Positions 56,185-64,000 of a stretch of DNA of 64,000 nt are shown piece after piece. Both the position numbers and the translations under genes were made by a program. Location: positions 496,001-560,000 of the forward strand of contig NZ_JACCCJ010000001.1 in assembly GCF_013410105.1 (NCBI RefSeq). Reading direction: 5' to 3'. Origin of the DNA: Sphingopyxis sp. JAI108 (GTDB taxonomy: Bacteria; Pseudomonadota; Alphaproteobacteria; Sphingomonadales; Sphingomonadaceae). The notes under the pieces are model-generated. The model had not been told where the DNA came from, did no database searches, and saw only the letters and a program-made list of their open reading frames with translations. How positions within the stretch are numbered: position 1 is the stretch's first letter; every line of letters begins with the position of its first letter.

Positions 56185-59100
56185 GTGAAGAAAACCCACT
56201 ATTCCAAGCTGAAGCTGGGTGCTGCGCCGCTCGTGATGAGCGTCGCCCTGGTTTCGGCTCCTGCCTATGCGCAGGACGCAGCCGTCGAGGGCGCGGCACC
56301 GGGCGAGGAAATCGTCGTCACCGGTACGCTGATCCGCAACCCCAACCTCGAACAGTCGACGCCGGTCAACGTGACGACCGCCGACACGATCGAGCTCAAG
56401 CAGTCGAACGTCGCTGAAGAAGTTCTGCGCGAACTGCCCGGCGTGGTCGCCAACATCGGTTCGGCGGTCAACAACGGCAACGGCGGCGCTTCGTACGTCG
56501 ACCTTCGCGGTCTCGGCTCGACCCGTAACATCGTCCTGCTGAACGGCAACCGCGTCGCTCCGTCGGACGTCAACGGCCGCGTCGACCTCAACAACATCCC
56601 GCTCGCGCTGATCGAGCGCGTCGACGCGCTGACCGGCGCGGCGGTGACCACCTATGGTGCCGACGCCATCACCGGCGTCGTCAACTTCATCACCAAGCGC
56701 GATTTCGCCGGTCTGGAAGTCACCGCTTCGGAGCAGCTGACCGAACAGGGCGACGGCAACATCTTCCGCGTCGACGCCACGATCGGCGCCAACTTCGACG
56801 ACGGCCGCGGCAACGCGGTGCTGAGCGTCGGTTACCAGCAGGCCGACGCCGTCTATCAGGGCGCGCGTCCCTTCTCGAACAACACGCTCGACAGCTATTC
56901 GAACACCTTCATCGGTTCGGGTACGTCGGTGCCGTCGCGCTTCTCGGGCACCCGCCCGCTCGGCCCCGACGGCCTGCCGATCACCGATCCCGACACCGCC
57001 AACAATGGCGTGTTCCAGATCGATCCGGAGACGGGCACGGCGGTTCCGACCTTCGCGACCTATAACTTCAACCCGTTCAACATCTTCCAGACCCCGTTCG
57101 AACGCTTCAACATCTATGGCCAGGCCAATTACGAAGTTTCGGACGCGATCGAAGTCTATACGCGCGGCATGTTCTCGAAGCAGACCGTGTCGACGATCAT
57201 CGCGCCGTCGGGTTCGTTCGGCGGCGCCGTGACGATCAACCTCAACAACCCGTTCCTGCCCGCGAACCTGCGTAACCAGTTCTGCGGTTTCAACACGACG
57301 CAGGCGGACGGCACCTACACGCCGCTCTTCTCGCAGGCCGAGTGCGACGCCGCGGCGACCGCGGTGGACGAGGATGATCCGAACTATCGCACCGTTACGA
57401 CCGCGCTGTCGCGTCGTACCCCCGAAGTCGGTCCGCGTATCAGCGACTATCAGACGACCTTCTTCGACTATCGCGTCGGCGCCCGCGGCGGCATCACCGA
57501 CACGATCGACTGGAGCGTCGAGGGCGCGTACGGCGAATCGGAAAATATCCAGACGATTCAGGGCTACACCCTGCAGTCGCGCTGGCGCGAAGCCGCGCTG
57601 ACGAATGACGGCGTGACCTGCTCGAGCGGCAACACCGATTGCGTTCCCGTCGATCTGTTCGGCCCCGAAGGTTCGATCACGCCCGAAATGGCCGATTACC
57701 TTCAGGAAAACAGCACCTCGGTCAACCGCACCTCGCTGGCGCAGGTTCGCGCGATCGTCTCGGGCGACCTCGGCTTCGCTTCGCCGATGGCGGTGCAGCC
57801 GATCGGCTTCGCGCTCGGCGGCGAATATCGCAGCTACAAGGCGCAGCAGCAGTCGGATCTCCTCGCCAAGACGGCGGGCGAACTCGGCGGCGCCGGCGGT
57901 GCGGCCCCCGACATCGACGGTGCGTATGACGTGTATGAGGCTTATGCCGAAATCGTCGCGCCGCTGATCGAGGACAAGCCTTTCTTCGAAAGCCTGACCC
58001 TCGAAGCCGGTATCCGCTATTCGGATTACAGCATCCGCGGTGCCGGTGGCTACGACACCTGGACCTGGAAAGCCGGCGGTAGCTGGGAACCGGGCGCGGG
58101 CGTCAAGTTCCGCGGCAATTACAGCCGCGCGGTTCGCGCGCCGAACATCGGTGAACTGTTCACGCCGACCTCGACGGTGCTGACCAACCTCGGTATCGAT
58201 CCCTGCGCGGGCGCGGCTCCGACCACCAACGCCAACCTTCGCGCGATCTGTATCGCACAGGGTGCTCCGGCCGGTACCATCGGTGTCATCACCAATCCGA
58301 CTGCGGCTCAGGCGAACATCACCGCTGGTGGTAACCTGAACCTGCAGCCCGAAAAGGCCGATACCTGGACGCTCGGCGTGGTGTTCCAGCCGGACTTCCT
58401 GCCGCGTTTCAACCTGTCGCTTGATTACTACAACATCAAGATCAACGACGTGTTGGGCACGCCGCTTCCGGGTGACATCATCGCGGCCTGCTTCGACAAC
58501 ATCACGGCGGCGAGCGCGAGCGACCCGGCCTGTACGTCGATCCGCCGCAACCCGATCACCGGCGGTCTCGACGGCGATCCGGCGACCACCCCGGGCCTGT
58601 TCGGTCTGACCAACAACCTCGGCCGCCTGTACACGGATGGTTTCGACCTTCTGATGAACTACAACACCGATGTTGGTTTCGCGAACCTCGCCTGGTCGTT
58701 TGTCGGCAACTGGACGCGTCATTCGAAGTTCAACGCCAACGTTGCCAGCCCGGATTCGCTCAACCGCGAATGCGTCGGCTACTACAGCGTGAACTGCTCG
58801 TTCACCGGCTCGATCCAGCCGGAGTTCCAGTTCTCGAACCGCTTCACGTTGGGCTTCGACGCCGTGGACGTCTCGCTGCTGTGGCGCTGGCAGGACGCTG
58901 TGTCGTTCGAACCGGCGCAGCTTGCGGCTGACCGGGCTGCGGCGGATGCTGCGAACCGTGACGGCGACGGCGTTCTGCTCCCGATCGACGATCAGGGCTG
59001 CCCCGACTTCGACGGTGCCGATCCGGGCGCCTGCGTCGTCGATCCGCAGTTCCGCAAGATCAAGGCGCAGCATTATTTCGACCTGACGGCACGTTTCAAT

Positions 59101-59271
59101 GTCAGCGAGAATCTGGTGTTCACCGCGACCGTGCAGAACCTGCTCGACAACAAGCCGCCGATCGTCGGCAACTCGATCGGTTCGACCACCTACAACAGCG
59201 GCAACACCTTCCCGTCGACCTACGACGCGCTGGGCCGCCGTTACGCGGTGTCGGCGAAGCTGAAGTTCTAG
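56185..59271 (+). CDS. TonB-dependent outer-membrane receptor
   Basis: 1028 residues. A signal peptide (VMSVALVSAPAYA) is followed by a TonB-box-like EEIVVTGTLI and a plug domain (VLRELPGVVANIG to GADAITGVVNFITKRDF), then a 22-strand barrel ending in LKF, the final Phe. It imports an unknown ligand using TonB energy; large receptors with few iron-siderophore motifs are often for oligosaccharides or peptides in sphingomonads. Many codons ending in C or T (e.g. ggt, gct, cgt) are higher than in neighbours, hinting at high expression. It is followed by a terminator. Confidence 0.93.
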   Translation: MKKTHYSKLKLGAAPLVMSVALVSAPAYAQDAAVEGAAPGEEIVVTGTLIRNPNLEQSTPVNVTTADTIELKQSNVAEEVLRELPGVVANIGSAVNNGNGGASYVDLRGLGSTRNIVLLNGNRVAPSDVNGRVDLNNIPLALIERVDALTGAAVTTYGADAITGVVNFITKRDFAGLEVTASEQLTEQGDGNIFRVDATIGANFDDGRGNAVLSVGYQQADAVYQGARPFSNNTLDSYSNTFIGSGTSVPSRFSGTRPLGPDGLPITDPDTANNGVFQIDPETGTAVPTFATYNFNPFNIFQTPFERFNIYGQANYEVSDAIEVYTRGMFSKQTVSTIIAPSGSFGGAVTINLNNPFLPANLRNQFCGFNTTQADGTYTPLFSQAECDAAATAVDEDDPNYRTVTTALSRRTPEVGPRISDYQTTFFDYRVGARGGITDTIDWSVEGAYGESENIQTIQGYTLQSRWREAALTNDGVTCSSGNTDCVPVDLFGPEGSITPEMADYLQENSTSVNRTSLAQVRAIVSGDLGFASPMAVQPIGFALGGEYRSYKAQQQSDLLAKTAGELGGAGGAAPDIDGAYDVYEAYAEIVAPLIEDKPFFESLTLEAGIRYSDYSIRGAGGYDTWTWKAGGSWEPGAGVKFRGNYSRAVRAPNIGELFTPTSTVLTNLGIDPCAGAAPTTNANLRAICIAQGAPAGTIGVITNPTAAQANITAGGNLNLQPEKADTWTLGVVFQPDFLPRFNLSLDYYNIKINDVLGTPLPGDIIAACFDNITAASASDPACTSIRRNPITGGLDGDPATTPGLFGLTNNLGRLYTDGFDLLMNYNTDVGFANLAWSFVGNWTRHSKFNANVASPDSLNRECVGYYSVNCSFTGSIQPEFQFSNRFTLGFDAVDVSLLWRWQDAVSFEPAQLAADRAAADAANRDGDGVLLPIDDQGCPDFDGADPGACVVDPQFRKIKAQHYFDLTARFNVSENLVFTATVQNLLDNKPPIVGNSIGSTTYNSGNTFPSTYDALGRRYAVSAKLKF

Positions 59272-59297
59272 TCGCTTCACGCTTCGACCAAGAATTG

Positions 59298-59328
59298 GGG
59301 GCGGACAGCAATGTCCGCCCCTTTTTCT
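59298..59328 (+). terminator. rho-independent terminator of the TonB-dependent receptor gene
   Basis: Perfect 10-bp stem GGGGCGGACA (59298-59307) / TGTCCGCCCC (59312-59321) with loop GCAA, a GNRA tetraloop, and a T5 run at 59322-59326, 27 bases after the stop codon. Confidence 0.92.
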
Positions 59329-59383
59329 ATGCGGATGGTGCGGCTGTTTGACGACCGCTTTGGGGTGGTTATCGGCCGTTCGT

Positions 59384-59468
59384 GCACCCCGGCGAAAGCC
59401 GGGGCCCCAGTGCGGAAATATGCCAGGTTAGCGCCATCTTTCTGGACCCCGGCTTTCGCCGGGGCACA
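59384..59468. repeat. intergenic repeat with two GC hairpins
   Basis: Hairpins CCCCGGC-GAAA-GCCGGGG (59387-59404) and CCCCGGC-TTTC-GCCGGGG (59447-59464) are reverse complements of each other, so the unit is itself a long inverted repeat. This element recurs in sphingomonad intergenic regions. It lies between the receptor terminator and the convergent sulfotransferase-like gene. Confidence 0.8.
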
Positions 59469-59513
59469 CATCTCTATCGGCCGCTTCCGGCCGAAACCGC
59501 CCTTTCCGGGGTG

Positions 59514-60539
59514 TCAGCGCACCGGAAGCGCCACGGGAAGCGTCAGCGGAATAGCCGCCTGACCGGCGACGGCCTCGGCCCATCCGACGACCTGTGAAAT
59601 TTCCTCGCCATAGGCGGCCTCGGCGGCGGCGAGGTCGCGTTGCCTTTCGCCTTCTGCGAAAGCAGCGCCCGACTTGCTGTTGCGCCCGAGTGCCGGATGG
59701 CCGGCGATCGCGGTGCGGTCGCCCGCGAGATGCAGATGATCCATCGCCGCCGCGACCGTCGCGACGGGATCGCGTGTCAATGTCTCGCTGTCGAGCGATG
59801 CGATCCGCGCGGGGGCCCAGTCGAGCAGCGCGGCGAAGGCCTGTTGCTGCGCGAGCCAGCCGACCGCCGCGACCTGCAGGTCCGACTGGCGGAAATAATC
59901 GCGCGGTTCGAAACCCAGCTCGACAAAGCCGTCGGCGAGATAGGATTCGAGCAATTCGCGGCACCACAGCCGGCACCACATACCCTTGCGCGCGACCGAC
60001 AAAAGGAAGGCGCGGAGCGGCGCGTAGAGCAGGATCGCGCGTGCTTCCGGCCGCAGCATCAACGCCCCGCGGGCGAGCGGGTTGAAGATGTTCGACGGTT
60101 TGACGACCATCGCCTCGCCGGGCGCGAAGCCGCGCCCGAGCATCGCGAGCGCGCCGTCCATCACGCGGCCATGATCGCGGGGCGCCGCGCCGCGGCGGCG
60201 CCAGCCGATCATGTCGTTGAGCAGCACGGGCTCCGACAGGCTGGCGGCGACACCCGGCTGGTCGAGTGCGTGGGTCAGCATCGTCGAGGCGCAATAGGCC
60301 GAGTGAAAGATGAAATGGAGCGGTGCGGGTGGGGCGCCCATCGCGCCGAGGCAATCGCTCCGACGCAAAATCACCGGGGCCTCCTCCTCGCCCAGATGCG
60401 CGTCGATCAGGAACGGGACCGAAGCGCGCGCGGCGCGCGCGACGCGGCGAAAATGGAAGGCGTCGTGCCCCGGGTCATAACGATGCGCGAGCCATTCGGC
60501 ATCATCGACAATGGCGGACACGGACGGTGCGGCGGTCAT
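59514..60539 (-). CDS. sulfotransferase-like protein
   Basis: 341 residues. HFIFHSAYCASTMLTHALD at about 75-93 corresponds to the 5'-phosphosulfate-binding loop of a sulfotransferase family whose loop begins FHSAxCxST instead of the usual PRSGTT. LSEPVLLNDM follows, then KPSNIFNP and ARAILLYAPLRAFL for the 3'-phosphate region. Proteins of this kind transfer sulfate from PAPS to an acceptor, here unknown. The start at 60539 is chosen because the longer frame is basic shadow. It is divergent from the TPR-hydroxylase gene. Confidence 0.72.
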   Translation of the reverse strand: MTAAPSVSAIVDDAEWLAHRYDPGHDAFHFRRVARAARASVPFLIDAHLGEEEAPVILRRSDCLGAMGAPPAPLHFIFHSAYCASTMLTHALDQPGVAASLSEPVLLNDMIGWRRRGAAPRDHGRVMDGALAMLGRGFAPGEAMVVKPSNIFNPLARGALMLRPEARAILLYAPLRAFLLSVARKGMWCRLWCRELLESYLADGFVELGFEPRDYFRQSDLQVAAVGWLAQQQAFAALLDWAPARIASLDSETLTRDPVATVAAAMDHLHLAGDRTAIAGHPALGRNSKSGAAFAEGERQRDLAAAEAAYGEEISQVVGWAEAVAGQAAIPLTLPVALPVR

Positions 60540-60582
60540 CAATCGACCTTGCCGACTGGCCCCGTCGATGGCAAGCACGGGC

Positions 60583-61767
60583 ATGACCAGCACACCTCCT
60601 CCCGCCTCGGCCGTCGAGGCGAACCGGCTCGGCATCGCGGCTCTGCAGAGCGGCGACAATGAAGCCGCCGCGCGCCATTTCGGCGCGGCGATCGCGGCCG
60701 ATCCGCATTCGGGCGCCTTGCAGCGCAACCTTGGCTCGGCATGGCGTGCGCTCGGCGACGATGCCCGTGAACTTGAGGCGCTCGACGCCGCGCTCGCGAT
60801 CGATCGCCGCGACCTGATGGCATGGATCCGCAAGGGCGAACGCCACGAGGCGCGCGGTGAAATGGGTGCGGCGCTCGCCGCGTGGAGCGCCGCAATCGCG
60901 CTCGGCGCGCAACTCGACCCGGTGCCGCCGCCGCTCGCGCCATTGCTTGCGCATGGCCGCGACTTCGTCGCGGGGGCGACCGATACGATGTTCGCCGCGG
61001 CATCGGATGCTTTCGGGGACATGCGCGGCGACCTGACCGAGGCGGAGGCACGCCGCGGCGAGGCCTTCATCGCGAGCACGCTCGGCCGCCGGCGGATCTA
61101 CCGGAACGAATGCGCGGGTGTCTATTATCCCTTCCTGCCTGCGGACGAATTCTTCGACCGCGGGCATTTCCCCTGGTTCGGGGAAATCGAGGCGCAAACC
61201 CCGGCGATCCGCGCCGAATTGCAGGCGCTGCTCGACGACCCGGGCGAGGCGCTGCGCCCCTATGTGCGGATGGAGGCGGGCTCGCCCGAAACCATCTGGT
61301 CGGGTCTCGACAACAGGCTCGACTGGGGCGCCTGTTTCCTGTGGGAATATGGCGCGCCGAACCAGCCGGTGCTCGACCGCTGTCCCGCGACCGCTGCCGC
61401 GCTCGCGGCGGTTCCGGGGGTGCATATCCCCGGGCGCGCGCCGAGCGCCTTTTTCTCGATGCTGAAACCGCACACGCGCATCCCCCCGCACACCGGCGTC
61501 ACCAACACGCGCGCGATCGTCCATCTGCCGCTGATCGTCCCGCCCGGTTGCGGCTTTCGCGTCGGGGGCGAAACGCGCGAGTGGAAGGAAGGCACCGCCT
61601 TCGCCTTCGACGACACGATCGAGCATGAGGCGTGGAACGACAGCGACGAGCTGCGCGCGGTGCTGATCTTCGACGTCTGGAACCCGCATATGACCGCCGG
61701 CGACCGCGAGTTGCTGCTGCGCTATTTCGCGTCGGCCGATGCATCGGGTTATGCCGTGCCGCGCTAG
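60583..61767 (+). CDS. TPR domain plus aspartyl/asparaginyl beta-hydroxylase
   Basis: 394 residues. Residues about 10-110 are two to three TPR repeats (NRLGIAALQSGDNEAAARHFGAAIA and similar). The C-terminal half is an AspH/LpxO-type 2-oxoglutarate oxygenase: HTRIPPHTGVTNTRAIVHLPL has the first Fe histidine region, and FDDTIEHEAWN the second. It could hydroxylate a protein or lipid. It shares a 43-base gap with the divergent sulfotransferase-like gene; the two may modify the same substrate. An ATG at 60568 is an alternative start. Confidence 0.82.
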   Translation: MTSTPPPASAVEANRLGIAALQSGDNEAAARHFGAAIAADPHSGALQRNLGSAWRALGDDARELEALDAALAIDRRDLMAWIRKGERHEARGEMGAALAAWSAAIALGAQLDPVPPPLAPLLAHGRDFVAGATDTMFAAASDAFGDMRGDLTEAEARRGEAFIASTLGRRRIYRNECAGVYYPFLPADEFFDRGHFPWFGEIEAQTPAIRAELQALLDDPGEALRPYVRMEAGSPETIWSGLDNRLDWGACFLWEYGAPNQPVLDRCPATAAALAAVPGVHIPGRAPSAFFSMLKPHTRIPPHTGVTNTRAIVHLPLIVPPGCGFRVGGETREWKEGTAFAFDDTIEHEAWNDSDELRAVLIFDVWNPHMTAGDRELLLRYFASADASGYAVPR

Positions 61768-61801
61768 GCGGCAGCCGTTTGATTGTGGCCGAGATTCAGC
61801 T

Positions 61802-61829
61802 TTGCGAAAGCCGCGAGCGCAAATATGAT
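61802..61829 (+). promoter_or_regulatory. candidate sigma-70-type promoter of the small secreted protein cluster
   Basis: TTGCGA (61802-61807) and TATGAT (61824-61829) are separated by 16 bases, close to the consensus housekeeping promoter, about 46 bases before the first gene's ATG. Prediction only. Confidence 0.5.
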
Positions 61830-61874
61830 ATGTGCCATGAGGCTGCGGGCCGTGCCCGTGGTAGGAGGAAACGC

Positions 61875-62207
61875 ATGAACCGGATTGTCCCTGCTCTTGT
61901 CGCCGCCGCGCTGCTGGCCGCGCCCGGCGCGTTCGCCGCCGAAAGCGCTGCGCCCCCCGATCGCGCGCCGCCGCCCAAGGCGCCGTCGGCGATGACCCCG
62001 ACCGAGATCAAGGCGCATAATGAGGGGCTGGCACAAACCCACCCTTATTATATCAAATGCCGCAAGACGCTCGAAATCGGGTCGCTCGTGAAGAAGAATC
62101 GCGTTTGCTACACCAATGAAAAGTGGAAGGAAGTGACCGCGCAGGGCAACCAGAACGCGCGCGACACCGCCGAAGCGATGGTGGGCAAGGGCGTGAACTC
62201 GAACTGA
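61875..62207 (+). CDS. small secreted protein with C-x15-C motif, copy A
   Basis: 110 residues. A signal peptide (IVPALVAAALLAAPGAFA) is followed by a Pro-rich start and the conserved core PSAMTPTEIKAHNEGLA, IKCRKTLEIGS, VKKNRVCYTNEKW and GNQNARDTAEAM. The only two mature cysteines are 15 residues apart, likely a disulfide in the periplasm. TAGGAGGAA is a strong ribosome site 5 bases before the ATG. Two paralogues follow. Similar short proteins with a CR...GS...C.T..W pattern occur in other proteobacteria without assigned role. Confidence 0.8.
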   Translation: MNRIVPALVAAALLAAPGAFAAESAAPPDRAPPPKAPSAMTPTEIKAHNEGLAQTHPYYIKCRKTLEIGSLVKKNRVCYTNEKWKEVTAQGNQNARDTAEAMVGKGVNSN

Positions 62208-62235
62208 TCGGTCATCGGGGCGAAAAGGGAGGACT

Positions 62236-62586
62236 ATGCGGGCGCTGGCAATAAGCGTTGCAATGATCGCCGCCACACCGGCGAGCGCAGGTGAGGGCGA
62301 GCCGCGCCTCGCGCGCGCGCCGTCGGACATGTCGGGGGCAGAGATCGACGCCTATAACGAAGGGCGGATGGCGAGCGATCCCGACTATATCCGTTGCCGC
62401 CGGATCGAGCAGGTGGGCTCGCTCGTCAAGAAGCTGCGCGTCTGCAACACCAACGCCGAATGGAAGCGGATCGTCGACAAGGGCAATCAGGACGCGCGCG
62501 ATTCGATGGAAACGCTCGCGCGCGGGTGGAGCGTGTCGCAGGAGCCGCAGGATCAGTTGATGCGGGCGCCCGACCGGCCGCAATGA
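62236..62586 (+). CDS. small secreted protein with C-x15-C motif, copy B
   Basis: 116 residues. Signal peptide (LAISVAMIAATPASA) and the same core as copy A: PSDMSGAEIDAYNEG, IRCRRIEQVGSLVKKLRVCNTNAEW, GNQDARDSMETL. It is the most divergent of the three, with a longer C-terminal tail ending MRAPDRPQ. GGGAGGA precedes the ATG. It starts 28 bases after copy A, so the three are probably one operon. Confidence 0.8.
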   Translation: MRALAISVAMIAATPASAGEGEPRLARAPSDMSGAEIDAYNEGRMASDPDYIRCRRIEQVGSLVKKLRVCNTNAEWKRIVDKGNQDARDSMETLARGWSVSQEPQDQLMRAPDRPQ

Positions 62587-62605
62587 ACGGAAGGATGTCT
62601 CTCCC

Positions 62606-62917
62606 ATGCTGAATATCTTGACCGCACTGGCGCTCGCCGCTGCCCCGGCTACGGCGGAGGCCGAAAACCGCCGCGCGCTCGACAAGGCGCCGTCGGCGAT
62701 GACCAATGCCGAGATCAGGGCCTTCAACGAAGGGCTGGCGATGACCCATCCCGACTATATCAAATGCCGCAAGATCGAGGAGAGCGGCTCGTGGGTCAAA
62801 AAGGCGCGTGTGTGCCGCACCAACGAGCAATGGAAGCAGGCATGGGCGCAGGGCAACCAGAATGCGCGCGACACCGCCGAGGCGATGACGCGCGCACCCG
62901 TCAATCACAGCAATTGA
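62606..62917 (+). CDS. small secreted protein with C-x15-C motif, copy C
   Basis: 103 residues. Signal peptide (LNILTALALAAAPATAEA) and core PSAMTNAEIRAFNEGLAMTH, IKCRKIEESGSWVKKARVCRTN, GNQNARDTAEAM, close to copy A in its C-terminal half (GNQNARDTAEAM is identical). GAAGGA precedes the ATG by 9 bases and the gap from copy B is 19 bases. It converges on clpB. Confidence 0.8.
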   Translation: MLNILTALALAAAPATAEAENRRALDKAPSAMTNAEIRAFNEGLAMTHPDYIKCRKIEESGSWVKKARVCRTNEQWKQAWAQGNQNARDTAEAMTRAPVNHSN

Positions 62918-62949
62918 TCCGCGCCGTTCCGGGTGCGGGCTGACCAGGC

Positions 62950-64000
62950 TCAGGCCGGGGTCAGCACCAGCGCGCCGTCGCCTTCGTCGGCCGTGATCGT
63001 CGATCCGTCCTTGACCTCGCCCTTCAGGATCAGGTCGGCGAGCGGGTCCTGCAGATATTTCTGCACCGCGCGCTTCAGCGGCCGCGCGCCATAGACGGGA
63101 TCGTAGCCGACCCGGCCGAGCCACGCGCGCGCGGCGTCGCTGAGGTCGAGCGTCACCTTGCGGTCGGCGAGCAGCTTCTGGACGCGCGCGACCTGGATAT
63201 CGACGATACCCGCCATATGCTGCTGCGCGAGCCGGTTGAAGAGCACGATCTCGTCGAGCCGGTTCAAAAACTCGGGCCGGAAATGCGCGCGCACCACCTC
63301 CATCACCGCGGGCTCGGCCTGCTCGACCGGTGCGTCGTCGGGAAGCGCCGCGATCGCCTGGCTGCCGAGGTTCGACGTGAGGATGATCAGCGTGTTGGTG
63401 AAGTCGACCGTGCGGCCCTGTCCGTCGGTCAGCCGCCCGTCGTCGAGCACCTGGAGCAGGATGTTGAAGACGTCGGCGTGGGCCTTTTCAACCTCGTCGA
63501 AGAGGACGACCTGATAGGGCCGGCGGCGCACCGCTTCGGTCAGCGTGCCGCCTTCTTCATAGCCGACATAGCCCGGCGGTGCGCCTACGAGGCGCGCGAC
63601 GCTGTGCTTTTCCATGAATTCGGACATGTCGATGCGGACCATCGCATTGTCGTCGTCGAACAGGAAGCGCGCGAGCGCCTTGGTGAGTTCGGTCTTGCCG
63701 ACCCCCGTGGGCCCGAGGAAGAGGAAGCTGCCGAGCGGGCGGTTCGGATCCTGCAGCCCCGCGCGCGCGCGGCGAACGGCGGTGGAGACGGCGCGTACCG
63801 CCTCGTCCTGGCCGATCACGCGCTTCGCCAGCGTCTCTTCCATGCCGAGCAATTTCTCGCGCTCGCCTTCCATCATCCGGTCGACGGGGATGCCGGTCCA
63901 TTTGCTCACGACGGCGGCGATATCGTCGGCGGTGACCTCCTCGCGCAGCATGGCATTGCCGGCGATCGCCTGCGCTTCCTCCAGCTGCCTTTCGAGCCCG
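62950..64000 (-). CDS. clpB: ATP-dependent chaperone ClpB (3' part)
   Basis: The reading frame runs off the right edge of the window; the visible 350 residues are the C-terminal portion. [19 protein letters not shown] is the linker to the second nucleotide-binding domain, [15 protein letters not shown] is Walker [12 protein letters not shown] is Walker B and the sensor/arginine region follows in [12 protein letters not shown] and [22 protein letters not shown]. ClpB disaggregates proteins after heat stress with DnaK. The 5' end and promoter lie outside the window. Confidence 0.95.
   Translation of the reverse strand, partial: GLERQLEEAQAIAGNAMLREEVTADDIAAVVSKWTGIPVDRMMEGEREKLLGMEETLAKRVIGQDEAVRAVSTAVRRARAGLQDPNRPLGSFLFLGPTGVGKTELTKALARFLFDDDNAMVRIDMSEFMEKHSVARLVGAPPGYVGYEEGGTLTEAVRRRPYQVVLFDEVEKAHADVFNILLQVLDDGRLTDGQGRTVDFTNTLIILTSNLGSQAIAALPDDAPVEQAEPAVMEVVRAHFRPEFLNRLDEIVLFNRLAQQHMAGIVDIQVARVQKLLADRKVTLDLSDAARAWLGRVGYDPVYGARPLKRAVQKYLQDPLADLILKGEVKDGSTITADEGDGALVLTPA

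Noticed and set aside
55720-59280. Very long (1186 codons) minus-strand frame opposite the TonB-dependent receptor
   Set aside because: Striking by length, but the receptor has a full signal peptide, plug and C-terminal Phe; the antisense frame is Arg/Val/Asp repeat-like and has no start context or family.
61875-62917. Tandem repeated segments as a CRISPR-like array
   Set aside because: The repetition is at the protein level in three whole genes of 100-116 residues; there are no short identical DNA repeats with unique spacers.

Overview
The window looks like chromosomal DNA from a high-GC alphaproteobacterium of the order Sphingomonadales, probably close to Sphingopyxis. Support comes from strong G/C preference at third codon positions, alphaproteobacterial lineage genes (a TrcR-type DUF1013 regulator, DUF1192, DUF2093, a fused pabB-pabC), a large TonB-dependent receptor, several lone TonB-like proteins, and dispersed palindromic intergenic repeats. 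No rRNA, tRNA, CRISPR array, insertion sequence, integrase or prophage gene was recognised, so the genus is an inference. Gene density is high: no gap exceeds 300 bases, and many neighbours overlap by the ATGA junction typical of translational coupling.

Layout. 1-2.5 kb: a small AT-richer left edge, a HerA/DUF87-type ATPase and DUF1192. 2.6-10.5 kb: a quinone oxidoreductase, a lipoprotein, a divergent azoreductase/LysR pair around an inverted repeat, trcR, a metallo-beta-lactamase-fold hydrolase, a TonB-like protein and a DUF481 outer-membrane protein. 10.4-17.8 kb, all minus strand: VOC protein, an exported M20 peptidase homologue with altered metal ligands, class I fumarase, a Fur-family (Zur-like) regulator with a MerC-domain membrane protein behind a strong palindrome, and an acyl-CoA ligase. 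18-25.5 kb: pabB-pabC, aspartate aminotransferase, a 35-codon membrane peptide coupled to msrA behind a possible structured leader, a class A beta-lactamase-like lipoprotein and an M23 peptidase. 25.7-36.3 kb: sucC, etfBA, DUF389, a class C-like serine hydrolase, a JmjC/cupin protein, a TonB protein, and a phosphotransferase/acyl-CoA dehydrogenase pair. 36.3-43 kb: PhnA-like protein, an exported methyltransferase-like protein, a D-aminoacylase-type amidohydrolase with an MDR reductase, DUF885 and NhaA. 43-49.3 kb: a membrane glycosyltransferase coupled to a predicted barrel protein (NfrB/NfrA-like), TSUP transporter, TIGR02186 and a HerA-family ATPase. 49.3-55.9 kb: VOC, SleB-type hydrolase, a membrane-anchored helix-hairpin-helix protein, purD and xseA whose start codons physically overlap, DUF2093 and an M23 lipoprotein. 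56-64 kb: TonB-dependent receptor with a clear terminator, a sulfotransferase-like protein divergent from a TPR plus aspartyl/asparaginyl hydroxylase protein, three tandem small secreted paralogues with a C-x15-C motif, and the 3' part of clpB.

How the genes work together. Central metabolism is represented by sucC, fumarase, ETF, acyl-CoA ligase and acyl-CoA dehydrogenase: fatty acyl-CoA oxidation passes electrons to ETF and carbon to the TCA cycle. Envelope functions dominate the rest: TonB-linked uptake, three cell-wall hydrolases, beta-lactamase-fold proteins and glycan export. The least explained parts are the receptor/sulfotransferase/hydroxylase/small-secreted-protein neighbourhood (56-63 kb), the NfrB/NfrA-like pair (43-45.7 kb) and the 21.9 kb leader with its small membrane peptide.
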